A stretch of DNA of 64,000 bases, taken from the NCBI GenBank assembly GCA_963703165.1, contig OY969798.1:4402001-4466000 (forward strand), in the 5' to 3' direction. The DNA comes from JBQTKD01 sp963703165. Lineage in GTDB: Bacteria > Actinomycetota > Actinomycetes > Sporichthyales > Sporichthyaceae. Both the position numbers and the translations under genes were made by a program. Below, piece by piece: positions 1 through 8,752 of the stretch (position 1 is the first letter of the stretch; the number at the start of each line of letters is the position of its first letter). The notes below the pieces were generated by a model. It was given only the letters and a program-made list of their open reading frames with translations. It searched no databases and was not told the origin of the DNA.

Positions 1-372
1 GGCTACGACGACTCTCTCGACGTCGTCGGCGTGCACCTCGTCGGCGGCATCGTCGGCATGCTGATGGTCGGCCTCGTGGCCAGCTCGCAGGCAACGGGCA
101 TCCTCGCCGACGGTGACGGGCCGGACGGACTGCTCTACGGCGGCGGCGCGGACCAACTCGGCAAGCAGATCGTGGCGGTCGCCGGCGCGTTGGCCTACGC
201 CTTCACCGCGACCCTGGTGATCGGCTACCTGATCCACAGGACGATCGGGTTCCGGGTCAGCGAGGAGGACGAGATCACCGGCCTCGACCAAGCCACGCAC
301 TCCGAAACCGCGTACGAACTCGGGGTCACCGGCTCGGCTACCGGCAGGATGGTGGGCAGTGGCTCGGGCTGA
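1..372 (+). CDS. amt: Ammonium transporter, C-terminal fragment
   Basis: The frame is open from the window edge, so the 5' part lies outside. The visible 123 residues hold the last membrane segments of an Amt/MEP/Rh channel: a DVVGVHLVGGIVGML helix, a loop with GILADG, and a final helix around AYAFTATLVIGYLI, followed by a cytoplasmic tail with EEDEITGLDQATHSETAYE. That tail, ending in HSETAYE, is a conserved Amt signature that contacts PII proteins. It imports ammonium across the cytoplasmic membrane. glnB follows 54 bp downstream, the usual amt-glnB-glnD nitrogen operon, so regulation by nitrogen status is expected by family. Confidence 0.93.
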   Translation, partial: GYDDSLDVVGVHLVGGIVGMLMVGLVASSQATGILADGDGPDGLLYGGGADQLGKQIVAVAGALAYAFTATLVIGYLIHRTIGFRVSEEDEITGLDQATHSETAYELGVTGSATGRMVGSGSG

Positions 373-426
373 CCGGGCTCCTGGGACTGCACGACCCGAC
401 TCTGCGACAGTCACGGTGGAGGATTC

Positions 427-765
427 ATGAAGCTGGTCACTGCGGTCATCAAGCCTTTCAAGCTCGACGATGTGCGCTCGGCCCTCGAGGGCCGAGGGGT
501 GCACGGCATGACTGTGACCGAGGCCAGCGGCTTCGGCCGGCAGCGGGGTCACACCGAGGTGTACCGCGGCGCGGAGTACGTCGTCGATCTGGTGCCGAAG
601 GTCCGCATCGAGGTGGTCGTCGCGTCCGAGGACGTCGAGGGGGTCGTCTCGGCGATCCTCGACGCCGCCCGCACCGGGAAGATCGGCGACGGCAAGGTCT
701 GGGTCGTCCCGGTCGACTCCGTGGTCCGGGTGCGCACCGGCGAACGGGACAGCGACGCGTTGTAG
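427..765 (+). CDS. glnB: Nitrogen regulatory protein P-II (GlnB/GlnK)
   Basis: A 112-residue protein, the standard PII length. It senses 2-oxoglutarate and ATP/ADP and controls ammonium uptake and nitrogen assimilation. The start MKLVTAVIKPFKLDDVR and the T-loop with Tyr46 and Tyr51 (GHTEVYRGAEY) are visible; Tyr51 is the residue that actinobacterial GlnD adenylylates in studied species. The B-loop and C-terminal signature TGKIGDGKVWV is present. A strong GGAGG lies 4 bp before the ATG. It sits between amt and glnD, so it probably acts as the GlnK partner of the transporter. Confidence 0.97.
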   Translation: MKLVTAVIKPFKLDDVRSALEGRGVHGMTVTEASGFGRQRGHTEVYRGAEYVVDLVPKVRIEVVVASEDVEGVVSAILDAARTGKIGDGKVWVVPVDSVVRVRTGERDSDAL

Positions 766-865
766 GTCAGGTCGCGTCGTAGGTCAGGTCACAGCGCCGA
801 CATATTCGGCTCGTATCGTGCAGCGACGGCTCCGTCACCGGACGGCCGGCAGACAGGGAGCGGGC

Positions 866-3178
866 GTGGAGACCTACGCGCAGGCCCGCGCCGAACTGCT
901 GGAGCGGAACGAGCCCTACGGTCCGGCGAGGCGTTCGGCATTGGCCGGAGCTGCTGATGCCTGGCTGATCGACCTGCTGGAGAAGGCGTGTGGCGGGCGG
1001 TCGGACAACGTCGCGCTGGTCGCCGTGGGTGGCTACGGCCGCTCGGAACTCGTCGCGGGCTCGGACCTGGACGTCGTCCTGCTCCATGACAAGCGCAAGG
1101 ACGTGCAGGAGGTCGCCGACGCGGTCTGGTACCCGATCTGGGACGCCGGCGTGAAGCTCGATCACTCGGTACGCACCCCGGATCAGGCCCGCAAGGTCGC
1201 GGCCGAGGACATGAAGGCCATGCTCGGCATGCTCGACCTGCGCCACGTCGCCGGCGACGTCGGGCTGACCGAGTCACTGCGCTCGACGGTGCTGGGGGAC
1301 TGGCGCAGTGCCGCCCCGAAGCGGCTGCCAGAACTTGCCGAGTCGGCGCAGGGCCGCCTCGACGACGAACTCGCGTTCCTGCTCGAACCGGACCTCAAGG
1401 AGAGCAGGGGCGGCCTGCGGGATCTGGTGATCCTGCGCGCCATCGCAGCGTCCTGGGTGACCGACGTCCCGCGCGGTCGGGTCGCCGAGGCCCACGCCCG
1501 ACTGCTGGACGTCCGCGACGCGCTGCACACGGTCACCGGTCGCAGCACGGACCGGCTCGTGCTGCAGGAACAGGACAACGTCGCCGCCGCGCTCGGTCTG
1601 CTCGACGCCGATGCACTGATGCGCTCGTTGGCCGAGATCGGCCGCACCATCGCCTACGCCTCGGACATCACCTGGCGCCGGGTCAACCAGGTACTCGAGT
1701 CGCGCACCCGACGGCTGCGCCTGCCCGGTCGCGGGCAGAACACCAACGGTCGCACCCCACTGGCCGACGGTGTGGTCGCGTCCGACGGCGAGGCGGTGCT
1801 CGCTCGAGACGCCGACCCCGCCAAGGACCCGGTGCTCGTCCTGCGGGCAGCCGCTGCCGCCGCCCAGGCCGGCATCCCGCTGTCCCCGGGCACCGTCGAC
1901 CGTTTCGCCGCGACCGCCCAGCGCCTGCCCGAGCCGTGGCCGGCCGCCGCCCGCGAGGAACTGGTCCGCCTGCTCGGCGCCGGTCGCCCTGCCGTCGCGG
2001 TCTGGGAGTCCCTGGACCTCGCCGGGGTGATCTCCACGCTGATCCCCGACTGGTCGCGGGTGTCCTGCCGGCCGCAACGCAACGCCGTGCATCGGTTCAC
2101 CGTCGACCGGCACCTCGTGGAGGCCGCAGCGAACGCGGCCGCGTTCACCCGGCGGGTGGCGCGGCCGGACCTGCTGCTGCTCGGCGCGCTGCTGCATGAC
2201 ATCGGCAAGGGCTGGCCCGGCGACCACAGCGCCGGTGGGGAGACGGTGGTGCGGGACCTCGCGCCGCGGCTCGGTTTCTCCGCCGCGGACGTGGAGGTGC
2301 TCGCGTTGCTGGTGCGCCATCACCTGTTGTTGCCGGACGTGGCGACGCGGCGCGATCTCGACGACCCGGCGACCACCGCCGCGGTGGCCGAGGTGGTCGG
2401 CTCCGTCGAGGTGCTCGAACTGCTCGCCGCGATGACGGAGGCCGACGCGCTGGCGACCGGACCCGCCGCGTGGACCCCGTGGCGTTCGGCACTGATCAAC
2501 GACCTGGTGGAACGCACCCGAGCCGTGCTGAAGGGGGAGCCCGTCCCCACCTCCTCCTCGTTGACCGACGAACAGCGCGCGCTCGCCGAGAGCGGCACCG
2601 CGGCCGTGCTCATGGGGGCGATCGGCGACCTCGGTACGGAGGTGACCGTCGTCGCCCCCGACCGGGTCGGTCTGCTCGCGACCGTCGCCGGCGTGTTCAG
2701 CGTGCACCGCCTGGCCGTGCGGGGCGCGTCCACCGAGTCCATCGGCACCTGGGCGGTGACGATCTGGACGGTGCACCCGGAATTCGGTACCCCGCCGGAC
2801 CCCGCGGTGCTGCGCAGCGACGTGCTCCGCGCGCTGGACGGCACGCTGGATGTCAGCGAGAAGCTTGCCCGCCGCGAGGCGTCCTTCAAGCCGCCGGTCG
2901 GCGTCACGATCCCGCCCGCCGGGGTCGCGGTCCTGCCGAACGCCTCCGACACCGCCACCGTGATCGAGGTCCGTGCCCACGACCGGCCCGGACTGCTGCA
3001 CAAGGTCGCCTCCGCGCTGGCCCGCACCGGCGTCGATATCCGCTCGGCCAAGGTCAGCACCTGGGGCGCGGAGGCCGTCGACGTCTTCTACCTGCTCGAC
3101 CCGACCACCGGCGAGCCCTTGGCACAGGATCGGGCCCTGGCGGTCCGCGCCGCACTGCTCGACGCCCTCGACGGCTGA
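866..3178 (+). CDS. glnD: Bifunctional PII nucleotidyltransferase / deadenylylating enzyme GlnD
   Basis: About 770 residues. It modifies and demodifies PII in response to nitrogen status. In order: nucleotidyltransferase domain with VGGYGRSEL and SDLD near residues 53-68, the GlnD central region, an HD phosphohydrolase domain with LLHDIGKGWPGDHS near 440, and two C-terminal ACT domains starting near 590 and 697. I chose GTG 866 because AGGGAG lies just upstream; an in-frame GTG at 818 would add 16 Arg-rich residues without a clear Shine-Dalgarno site. Third gene of the amt-glnB-glnD set. Actinobacterial GlnD generally adenylylates rather than uridylylates PII (family knowledge). Confidence 0.95.
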   Translation: METYAQARAELLERNEPYGPARRSALAGAADAWLIDLLEKACGGRSDNVALVAVGGYGRSELVAGSDLDVVLLHDKRKDVQEVADAVWYPIWDAGVKLDHSVRTPDQARKVAAEDMKAMLGMLDLRHVAGDVGLTESLRSTVLGDWRSAAPKRLPELAESAQGRLDDELAFLLEPDLKESRGGLRDLVILRAIAASWVTDVPRGRVAEAHARLLDVRDALHTVTGRSTDRLVLQEQDNVAAALGLLDADALMRSLAEIGRTIAYASDITWRRVNQVLESRTRRLRLPGRGQNTNGRTPLADGVVASDGEAVLARDADPAKDPVLVLRAAAAAAQAGIPLSPGTVDRFAATAQRLPEPWPAAAREELVRLLGAGRPAVAVWESLDLAGVISTLIPDWSRVSCRPQRNAVHRFTVDRHLVEAAANAAAFTRRVARPDLLLLGALLHDIGKGWPGDHSAGGETVVRDLAPRLGFSAADVEVLALLVRHHLLLPDVATRRDLDDPATTAAVAEVVGSVEVLELLAAMTEADALATGPAAWTPWRSALINDLVERTRAVLKGEPVPTSSSLTDEQRALAESGTAAVLMGAIGDLGTEVTVVAPDRVGLLATVAGVFSVHRLAVRGASTESIGTWAVTIWTVHPEFGTPPDPAVLRSDVLRALDGTLDVSEKLARREASFKPPVGVTIPPAGVAVLPNASDTATVIEVRAHDRPGLLHKVASALARTGVDIRSAKVSTWGAEAVDVFYLLDPTTGEPLAQDRALAVRAALLDALDG

Positions 3179-3253
3179 GCAACCCGGGCGCCTCGCGCCT
3201 GACGACTAGGCTGGGTCGGTCCACCGCCCCGTTGCCAAGGGATGCCTGTACCC

Positions 3254-4813
3254 GTGTTCGACACCCTGTCCGATCGCCTGTCCGCGACCCTCAAGAACCT
3301 GCGCGGGAAGGGGAAGCTCTCCGAGGCCGACATCGATGCGACCGCGCGGGAGATCCGCCGCGCGCTGCTCGAGGCGGACGTCGCGCTGCCGGTCGTCAAG
3401 GATTTCATCGAAGCGGTCAAGGAGCGCTCGCGCGGTGCCGAGGTCTCGCAGGCGCTGAACCCGGCACAGCAGGTCATCAAGATCGTCGACGACGAGCTCA
3501 AGCGCATCCTCGGTGGCGAGACCCGCCGGCTGCGCTTCGCCAAGACCTCGCCGACGGTGATCATGCTGGCGGGTCTGCAGGGCGCCGGTAAGACCACGCT
3601 GGCAGGCAAGCTCGCCAAGTGGCTGGCCGATCAGGGCCACCAGCCGATGCTGGTCGCGTGTGACCTGCAGCGTCCGAACGCCGTTCAGCAGCTGCAGGTC
3701 GTCGGGCAGCGGGCCGGCGTCAACGTGTACGCCCCGCAGCCGGGCAGCGGCATCGGCGATCCGGTGCAGGTCGCCAAGGACTCCATCGACGAGGCCCGCC
3801 GTCGTCAGCACGACATCGTCATCGTCGACACCGCCGGCCGGCTCGGCGTCGACGCGGACATGATGACCCAGGCCGCCAACATCCGCGACGCCGTGGCGCC
3901 CGACGAGATCCTCTTCGTCGTCGACGCGATGATCGGTCAGGACGCGGTCATCACGGCCCAGGCCTTCCTGGACGGCGTCGGCTTCGACGGGGTCGTCCTC
4001 ACCAAGCTCGACGGTGACGCGCGCGGTGGCGCGGCCCTGTCCGTCGCTTCGGTGACCGGCCGTCAGATCATGTTCGCCTCCAACGGCGAGAAGCTCGAGG
4101 ACTTCGACGCCTTCCACCCCGAGCGGATGGCCTCGCGCATCCTCGGCATGGGCGACATGCTCACGCTGATCGAGCAGGCGGAGAAGCACTTCGAGGCCGA
4201 TGCGGCCGAGAAGATGGCCGAGAAGTTGCTCAAGGGCGGCAAGGGCAACGAGTTCACCCTCGAGGACTTCAAGCAGCAGATGCTGCAGGTCCGCAAGATG
4301 GGCTCGCTGTCGAAGCTGTTCGGGATGTTGCCCGGGATGGGCCAGTTCAAGGACCAGATCGAGCAGGTCGACGACAAGGACCTCGACCGCGTCGTCGCGA
4401 TCATCAACGGCATGACCCCCGCCGAGCGGGCCGACCCGAAGATCATCAACGGGTCGCGCAGGGCGCGCATCGCCAAGGGCTCCGGGGTCGAGATCTCCGA
4501 GATCAACGGTCTCGTCGAGCGCTTCTTCGAGGCCCGCAAGATGATGCAGCAGATGGCCGGTGGCATGGCCGGCGGCATGATGCCGGGGATGGGCGGCAAC
4601 CCGTTCCAGGGCGGCGGCAAGAAGTCCCGCGGCAAGATGGCGCCCGCGCCGAAGCCCAAGGGCAAGGGCAAGCGCAGCAGTGGCAACCCCGCCAAACGTG
4701 CGGCCGATGCCGCCGCGGCAGCCGATCAGGCTGCGCACACCGACACGCCCGCCCTGCCGGCGAACTTCGAACTGCCGCCGGACTTCAAGGACTTCATGGG
4801 GCCTGGGCGCTGA
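3254..4813 (+). CDS. ffh: Signal recognition particle protein Ffh (SRP54)
   Basis: About 519 residues. GTPase subunit of the signal recognition particle, which binds signal peptides and SRP RNA and targets ribosomes to FtsY and the Sec translocon. N domain first, then G domain with P-loop GLQGAGKTT near 105, DTAGR near 191 and TKLDG near 250, then the methionine-rich M domain. The tail is Gly/Met-rich, then Lys/Ala-rich, as in other actinobacteria. GTG 3254 gives the family-typical start MFDTLSDRL; an ATG at 3242 is in frame but directly abuts the AAGGG motif, which suits the GTG better. Confidence 0.95.
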   Translation: MFDTLSDRLSATLKNLRGKGKLSEADIDATAREIRRALLEADVALPVVKDFIEAVKERSRGAEVSQALNPAQQVIKIVDDELKRILGGETRRLRFAKTSPTVIMLAGLQGAGKTTLAGKLAKWLADQGHQPMLVACDLQRPNAVQQLQVVGQRAGVNVYAPQPGSGIGDPVQVAKDSIDEARRRQHDIVIVDTAGRLGVDADMMTQAANIRDAVAPDEILFVVDAMIGQDAVITAQAFLDGVGFDGVVLTKLDGDARGGAALSVASVTGRQIMFASNGEKLEDFDAFHPERMASRILGMGDMLTLIEQAEKHFEADAAEKMAEKLLKGGKGNEFTLEDFKQQMLQVRKMGSLSKLFGMLPGMGQFKDQIEQVDDKDLDRVVAIINGMTPAERADPKIINGSRRARIAKGSGVEISEINGLVERFFEARKMMQQMAGGMAGGMMPGMGGNPFQGGGKKSRGKMAPAPKPKGKGKRSSGNPAKRAADAAAAADQAAHTDTPALPANFELPPDFKDFMGPGR

Positions 4814-4814
4814 C

Positions 4815-5903
4815 ATGAGCACGGCCTCTCAACCGGCGCTGCACGTCCGCGGGGTCCGCCTGCCCGACGCGGAACACGTCGATCTGTGGATCCGTGACGG
4901 CCGGGTCACTTACGAACCGGTGCGGGATGCCCGAACGGTCGGGAGCGGCTGGATCCTGCCGGGTCTGGTCGACATGCACTGCCACATCGGGACCATCCCG
5001 GAGGGTCCCGCCGCCCTGGACGTGACGGAGCGTCAGGCGCTGATCGAGCGCGACGCAGGGGTGCTGTTGGCGCGCGACGCCGGGGCGGCGAGCGACACCC
5101 GGTGGATCGACGACCGCGAGGACCTGCCCCGCATCGTCCGTGCCGGGCAGCACATCGCCCGACCCAAGCGCTACATCCGCAACTTCGCCGTCGAGGTCGA
5201 GCCCCGGGATCTCGCGGCCACCGTCACCGAACAGGCCGCCCGCGGGGACGGCTGGGTGAAGATCGTCGGGGACTGGATCGATCGCGACCGCGGGGACCTC
5301 GCGCCGCTGTGGACCGTCGACTCGCTGCGGGTGGCCGTCGACGCCGCCCACCGCGCCGGTGCCCGGGCCACCACCCACGTGTTCGGGCGCCACGCACTGG
5401 CGGACGCGATCGAGGCCGGCTTCGACTGCATCGAGCACGGCACCGGCCTCGACGACGGCCTCACCGCCCGGATGGCTGCCGCGGGAATCGCGCTGGTCCC
5501 GACCCTGATCAACGTCGAGGAGAACTTCCCGGGGATCGCCGACAGCGCCGAGGCCAAGTTCCCCGGCTACGCCGCCCACATGCGCCGGCTGGGCGAGGAG
5601 GCCCCGGCACGTATCGCCGGGGCCTGGGAGGCCGGAGTCCCGATCCTCGTCGGCACGGACGCCGGAGGCGTGATCGCGCACGGCCGGGTGGTGGACGAGA
5701 TCACCGCGCTCATCGACGCCGGCCTGCCCGCGGAGTACACGGTGGGCGGCGCCTCGTGGCGAGCCCGGGAGTACCTCGGCCGCCCGGGGCTGGCCGAAGG
5801 GGACCCCGCCGACCTGATCGTCGTCGCCGATGACCCACGCACGTTCCCACGCACGCTCCACGCCCCCGTCCGGATCATCCTCCGCGGGCGTGTCGTGCGC
5901 TGA
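4815..5903 (+). CDS. Amidohydrolase family protein (metal-dependent hydrolase)
   Basis: A 362-residue amidohydrolase-superfamily enzyme, probably cytosolic. The first metal-binding motif is DMHCH (His55, His57); later come GWVKIVGDW with a candidate bridging Lys, ARATTHVFGRHAL, FDCIEHGTGLDD and VGTDAGG, the usual His and Asp ligands of a TIM-barrel imidazolonepropionase/dihydroorotase-like enzyme. The substrate is not evident. The ATG begins 1 bp after the ffh stop, so translation is probably coupled. A gene of this family at this site, between ffh and rpsP, occurs in other actinobacteria. Confidence 0.85.
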   Translation: MSTASQPALHVRGVRLPDAEHVDLWIRDGRVTYEPVRDARTVGSGWILPGLVDMHCHIGTIPEGPAALDVTERQALIERDAGVLLARDAGAASDTRWIDDREDLPRIVRAGQHIARPKRYIRNFAVEVEPRDLAATVTEQAARGDGWVKIVGDWIDRDRGDLAPLWTVDSLRVAVDAAHRAGARATTHVFGRHALADAIEAGFDCIEHGTGLDDGLTARMAAAGIALVPTLINVEENFPGIADSAEAKFPGYAAHMRRLGEEAPARIAGAWEAGVPILVGTDAGGVIAHGRVVDEITALIDAGLPAEYTVGGASWRAREYLGRPGLAEGDPADLIVVADDPRTFPRTLHAPVRIILRGRVVR

Positions 5904-6084
5904 GCCACGCTCGGCCGGCGACCGCGATGTCGGCCGCCGGCCGCTCGTCTGGCAAGATGTCGGCTGCGTCTGCGCCGGTCGGCCCTCTACCCGACCCCGC
6001 GCGGCAATCGGACCGATGTCTACCGGTATCCCACCCGGGCGCCTCGATCCACCCACGTCAGACAGACCAGGAGTGTTCGTACCG

Positions 6085-6633
6085 GTGGCAGTCAAGATCA
6101 AGCTGAAGCGCATGGGCAAGATCCGCGCTCCGTATTACCGCGTCGTCATCGCCGACTCCCGTACCAAGCGTGACGGTCGGGCGATCGAGGAGATCGGCCT
6201 GTATCACCCGACCCAGGACCCGTCGGTGATCCAGATCGACACCGAGCGTGCGCAGTACTGGCTGAAGGTCGGCGCACAGCCCACCGAAGCCGTCACGGCG
6301 CTGCTCAAGGTCACCGGCGACTGGCAGAAGTTCAAGGGCCTGCCGGGCCAGGAGGGCACGCTGCGCGTCGCCGAGCCCAAGGTCAAGCAGGGTGGGGTTC
6401 CGTTCACCGCCACCGGCGTGGATGCGACCGCAGGCGCCAAGACCAACCAGGGTCAGCCGAAGACGGAACCCAAGGTCGAGGCACCCAAGGCCGAGGAGCC
6501 GAAGGCCGAGGAGCCGAAGGCCGAGGAGCCCAAGGCCGAGGAGCCGAAGGCCGAGGCCCCGGCTGCTGCCGAGGAGCCTGCCGCGCAGGCACCGGCCGCC
6601 GAGGCCGCTGCCGAGCCTGCCGCCGAGGCCTGA
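6085..6633 (+). CDS. rpsP: 30S ribosomal protein S16 with long acidic repeat tail
   Basis: S16 assembles early into the 30S subunit body. The first 80 or so residues are canonical (AVKIKLKRMGKIRAPYYRVV, SRTKRDGRAIEEIG). The remaining hundred residues far exceed the usual 80-100 residue length of S16 and end in five near-identical 15-bp units encoding KAEEP, then Ala/Pro/Glu-rich sequence. The GTG at 6085 gives the family start MAVKIK with AGGAG 11 bp upstream; an in-frame GTG at 6073 overlaps that motif. It is the first gene of the rpsP-khpA-rimM-trmD-rplS cluster. Confidence 0.95.
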   Translation: MAVKIKLKRMGKIRAPYYRVVIADSRTKRDGRAIEEIGLYHPTQDPSVIQIDTERAQYWLKVGAQPTEAVTALLKVTGDWQKFKGLPGQEGTLRVAEPKVKQGGVPFTATGVDATAGAKTNQGQPKTEPKVEAPKAEEPKAEEPKAEEPKAEEPKAEAPAAAEEPAAQAPAAEAAAEPAAEA

Positions 6634-6637
6634 GCCG

Positions 6638-6874
6638 ATGCTTGCCGACGCCCTCGAGCACTTGGTACGGGGGATCGTGGAGCACCCGGACGAGGTGCAG
6701 GTCCGGGAACGGACCCAGCGCAACGGCAAGGTGCTCGAGGTCCGCGTGCACGCCGACGATCTCGGCAAGGTGATCGGCCGCTCCGGGCGGACCGCCACCG
6801 CGCTGCGCACCGTCGTCAGCGCGCTGGGCGGCCGCAACGTGAGAGTCGACCTCGTCGATCAGCACGGCAGGTAG
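6638..6874 (+). CDS. khpA: KH-domain RNA-binding protein KhpA (YlqC)
   Basis: A 78-residue single KH domain. The RNA-binding GxxG loop is GRSG at residues 47-50 within GKVIGRSGR. Homologues bind many small RNAs and, with KhpB, affect cell-division gene expression in firmicutes; the role in actinobacteria is less clear. It starts 4 bp after the rpsP stop and ends 4 bp before rimM, the invariant order in this cluster. Confidence 0.93.
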   Translation: MLADALEHLVRGIVEHPDEVQVRERTQRNGKVLEVRVHADDLGKVIGRSGRTATALRTVVSALGGRNVRVDLVDQHGR

Positions 6875-6878
6875 TTCG

Positions 6879-7441
6879 GTGGAACTTGTCGTCGGGCGCA
6901 TCGGTCGCCCGCACGGCATCCGCGGTGAGGTGACCGTCGAGGTCCGCACCGATTCCCCGGAGCTGCGTTTTGCTCCTGGTTCCACGGTGCGGACCGACCC
7001 TGCCGGGGTCGGTCCGCTGACCGTCGAATCGTTGCACTGGCACAGCGGTCGGCTTCTGCTCGCCTTCAAGGGCGTCGGAGACCGCACCGGCGCCGAGGCG
7101 CTGCGCGATGTGCGCCTGGTCATCGAGGTCGCCGAGGACGAGCGGCCCGAGGACGACGAGGAGTTCTACGACCACCAGCTGGTCGGACTTCACGTGCACA
7201 CCGTCGGCGGAGCCCTCGTCGGCACGGTCGCCGAGGTGCTGCACCTGCCGAGCCAGGACGTGCTTGCGATCCGCACCCCGGCGGGGGAGAGGCCTTGATC
7301 CCGTTCGTGACGCAGTTCGTCCCCGAGATCGACCTCGCTGCTCGGATCATCCGCATCGACCCGCCCCCGGGCCTGATCGACGACGGCTCCGCTCCGGACG
7401 ACGGCTCCGCTCCGGACGACGGCTCCACTCAGGACGACTGA
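6879..7441 (+). pseudogene. rimM: Ribosome maturation factor RimM, single-base frameshift
   Basis: RimM binds S19 and helps mature the 16S 3' domain. The first frame (6879-7298) encodes the RimM N-terminal domain (MELVVGRIGRPHGIRGEV) and part of the PRC barrel, then stops after TPAGERP. The rest of the PRC barrel, starting EALIPFVTQFVPEIDL, continues in another frame to a TGA at 7439-7441. One G missing from the run at 7283-7287 explains this: six Gs would read PAGGEALIPFV. The end carries three 18-bp units encoding DDGSAP. A truncated protein would lack the conserved IPFV core, so this is either a sequencing error or a true lesion. Confidence 0.85.
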
Positions 7442-7444
7442 GTC

Positions 7445-8251
7445 GTGCGGATCGACGTCGTCACGATCTTCCCGGACTACCTGGCTCCGCTGGAGCTCTC
7501 GCTGGTCGGGCGCGCCATCCGCGACGGTCTGCTCGACCTCGCGGTGCATGACCTGCGCAGCTGGACGACCGACGTGCACCACAGCGTCGACGACACTCCC
7601 TACGGCGGCGGCGCCGGGATGCTCATGCGTCCGCAACCGTGGGGCGAGGCGCTGGACAGTGTGGTGGCCGGACGCAGCGAGCCCGCGCGGCTGATCCTTC
7701 CGACCCCGGCCGGACGCCCCTTGACCCAGGCGCTCGCGGCGGAGTTGGCCACGGCGCCGTGGCTCGTCTTCGCCTGCGGACGCTACGAAGGCATCGACTC
7801 GCGCGTGGCGACGCAGGCCGCGACGCGCCCGGAGGTCGCGGCCGTCGAGGAGATCTCCATCGGCGACTACGTCCTGGCCGGCGGTGAGGCCGCCGTGCTG
7901 GTGATCGTGGAGGCGGTGGCCCGGCTGCTGCCCGGCGTGCTCGGCAACGCCGATTCGATCGTCGACGAATCGCACTCGGCGGGCCTGCTCGAGGCCCCCA
8001 GCTACACCAAACCGCCCGAGTGGCGTGGGTTGGCCGTGCCGGACGTGTTGCGCTCGGGCGACCACGGCGCGATCGCGCGGTGGCGCCGCGACGCCGCGCT
8101 GCGCCGTACTGCCGCGACCCGCCCGGACCTGCTGGGCGCCTTCCCGGCCGGAGATCTGGACAAGGGCGACCGGGCCACGCTGGCGGATCTGGGCTGGAGC
8201 GTGTCGGACGACGGCTCGATTAGCCCACCCAGGGAGCCTATGGCAGACTGA
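7445..8251 (+). CDS. trmD: tRNA (guanine37-N1)-methyltransferase TrmD
   Basis: A 268-residue SPOUT-family enzyme that makes m1G37 in tRNAs reading CNN codons and so prevents +1 frameshifting. Visible motifs: MRIDVVTIFPDYL at the start, DDTPYGGGAGMLM, the SAM-binding deep-knot segments LVFACGRYEGID near 109 and EISIGDYVLAGGEAA near 138. Start GTG 7445 lies 3 bp after the frameshifted rimM reading frame ends, as expected for coupled genes. The C-terminal domain is complete. Confidence 0.96.
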   Translation: MRIDVVTIFPDYLAPLELSLVGRAIRDGLLDLAVHDLRSWTTDVHHSVDDTPYGGGAGMLMRPQPWGEALDSVVAGRSEPARLILPTPAGRPLTQALAAELATAPWLVFACGRYEGIDSRVATQAATRPEVAAVEEISIGDYVLAGGEAAVLVIVEAVARLLPGVLGNADSIVDESHSAGLLEAPSYTKPPEWRGLAVPDVLRSGDHGAIARWRRDAALRRTAATRPDLLGAFPAGDLDKGDRATLADLGWSVSDDGSISPPREPMAD

Positions 8252-8327
8252 CCGACTGCTCCCCGCGTGCCGACGTGTGGGACCTCCTTGCCCGAATGCA
8301 GTGCAGACGAAGTGAGAGTGGACGGCC

Positions 8328-8687
8328 ATGCACATCCTGGACGACGTCGATGCCGCATACCTGCGTTCCGACGTCCCGGACTTCCGTCCCGGCGACACGC
8401 TGAAGGTTCACGTCCGCGTCGTCGAGGGCAACCGTTCCCGCATCCAGATCTTCCAGGGCGTGGTCATCCGTCGTCAGGGTGACGGCCTGCGCGAGACCTT
8501 CACGGTCCGCAAGGTCAGCTTCGGCGTCGGTGTCGAGCGGTCCTTCCCGGTGAACACCCCCTCGATCGACCGGATCGAGCTGGTGACCCGCGGCGACGTG
8601 CGCCGCGCGAAGCTGTACTACCTGCGTGATCTGCGCGGCAAGAAGGCGAAGATCAAGGAGAAGCGCGAGCAGGCTCCGGTCCGCTAG
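8328..8687 (+). CDS. rplS: 50S ribosomal protein L19
   Basis: A 119-residue protein of normal length, located at the 30S-50S interface. The L19 core FRPGDTLKVHVRVVEGNRSRIQIFQGVVI and the C-terminal KLYYLRDLRGKKAKIKEKR are conserved. Starts at ATG 8328, 76 bp after trmD, so it may have its own promoter or be read through. Last gene of the rpsP operon; a hairpin follows at 8701. Confidence 0.97.
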   Translation: MHILDDVDAAYLRSDVPDFRPGDTLKVHVRVVEGNRSRIQIFQGVVIRRQGDGLRETFTVRKVSFGVGVERSFPVNTPSIDRIELVTRGDVRRAKLYYLRDLRGKKAKIKEKREQAPVR

Positions 8688-8700
8688 AGCACCTGATTCG

Positions 8701-8725
8701 GTCCGGCGACGCCTCGTCGTCGGAC
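8701..8725 (+). terminator. Hairpin after rplS, possible U-poor terminator
   Basis: An 11-bp stem (GTCCGGCGACG with CGTCGTCGGAC, one G-T pair) with a 3-base loop lies 13 bp after the rplS stop. There is no T tract, which is common for actinobacterial hairpins of uncertain terminator strength. It sits between rplS and the lepB pair. Confidence 0.4.
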
Positions 8726-8752
8726 GGGCCTCGCGTCGTTAGGGTGACCGGG

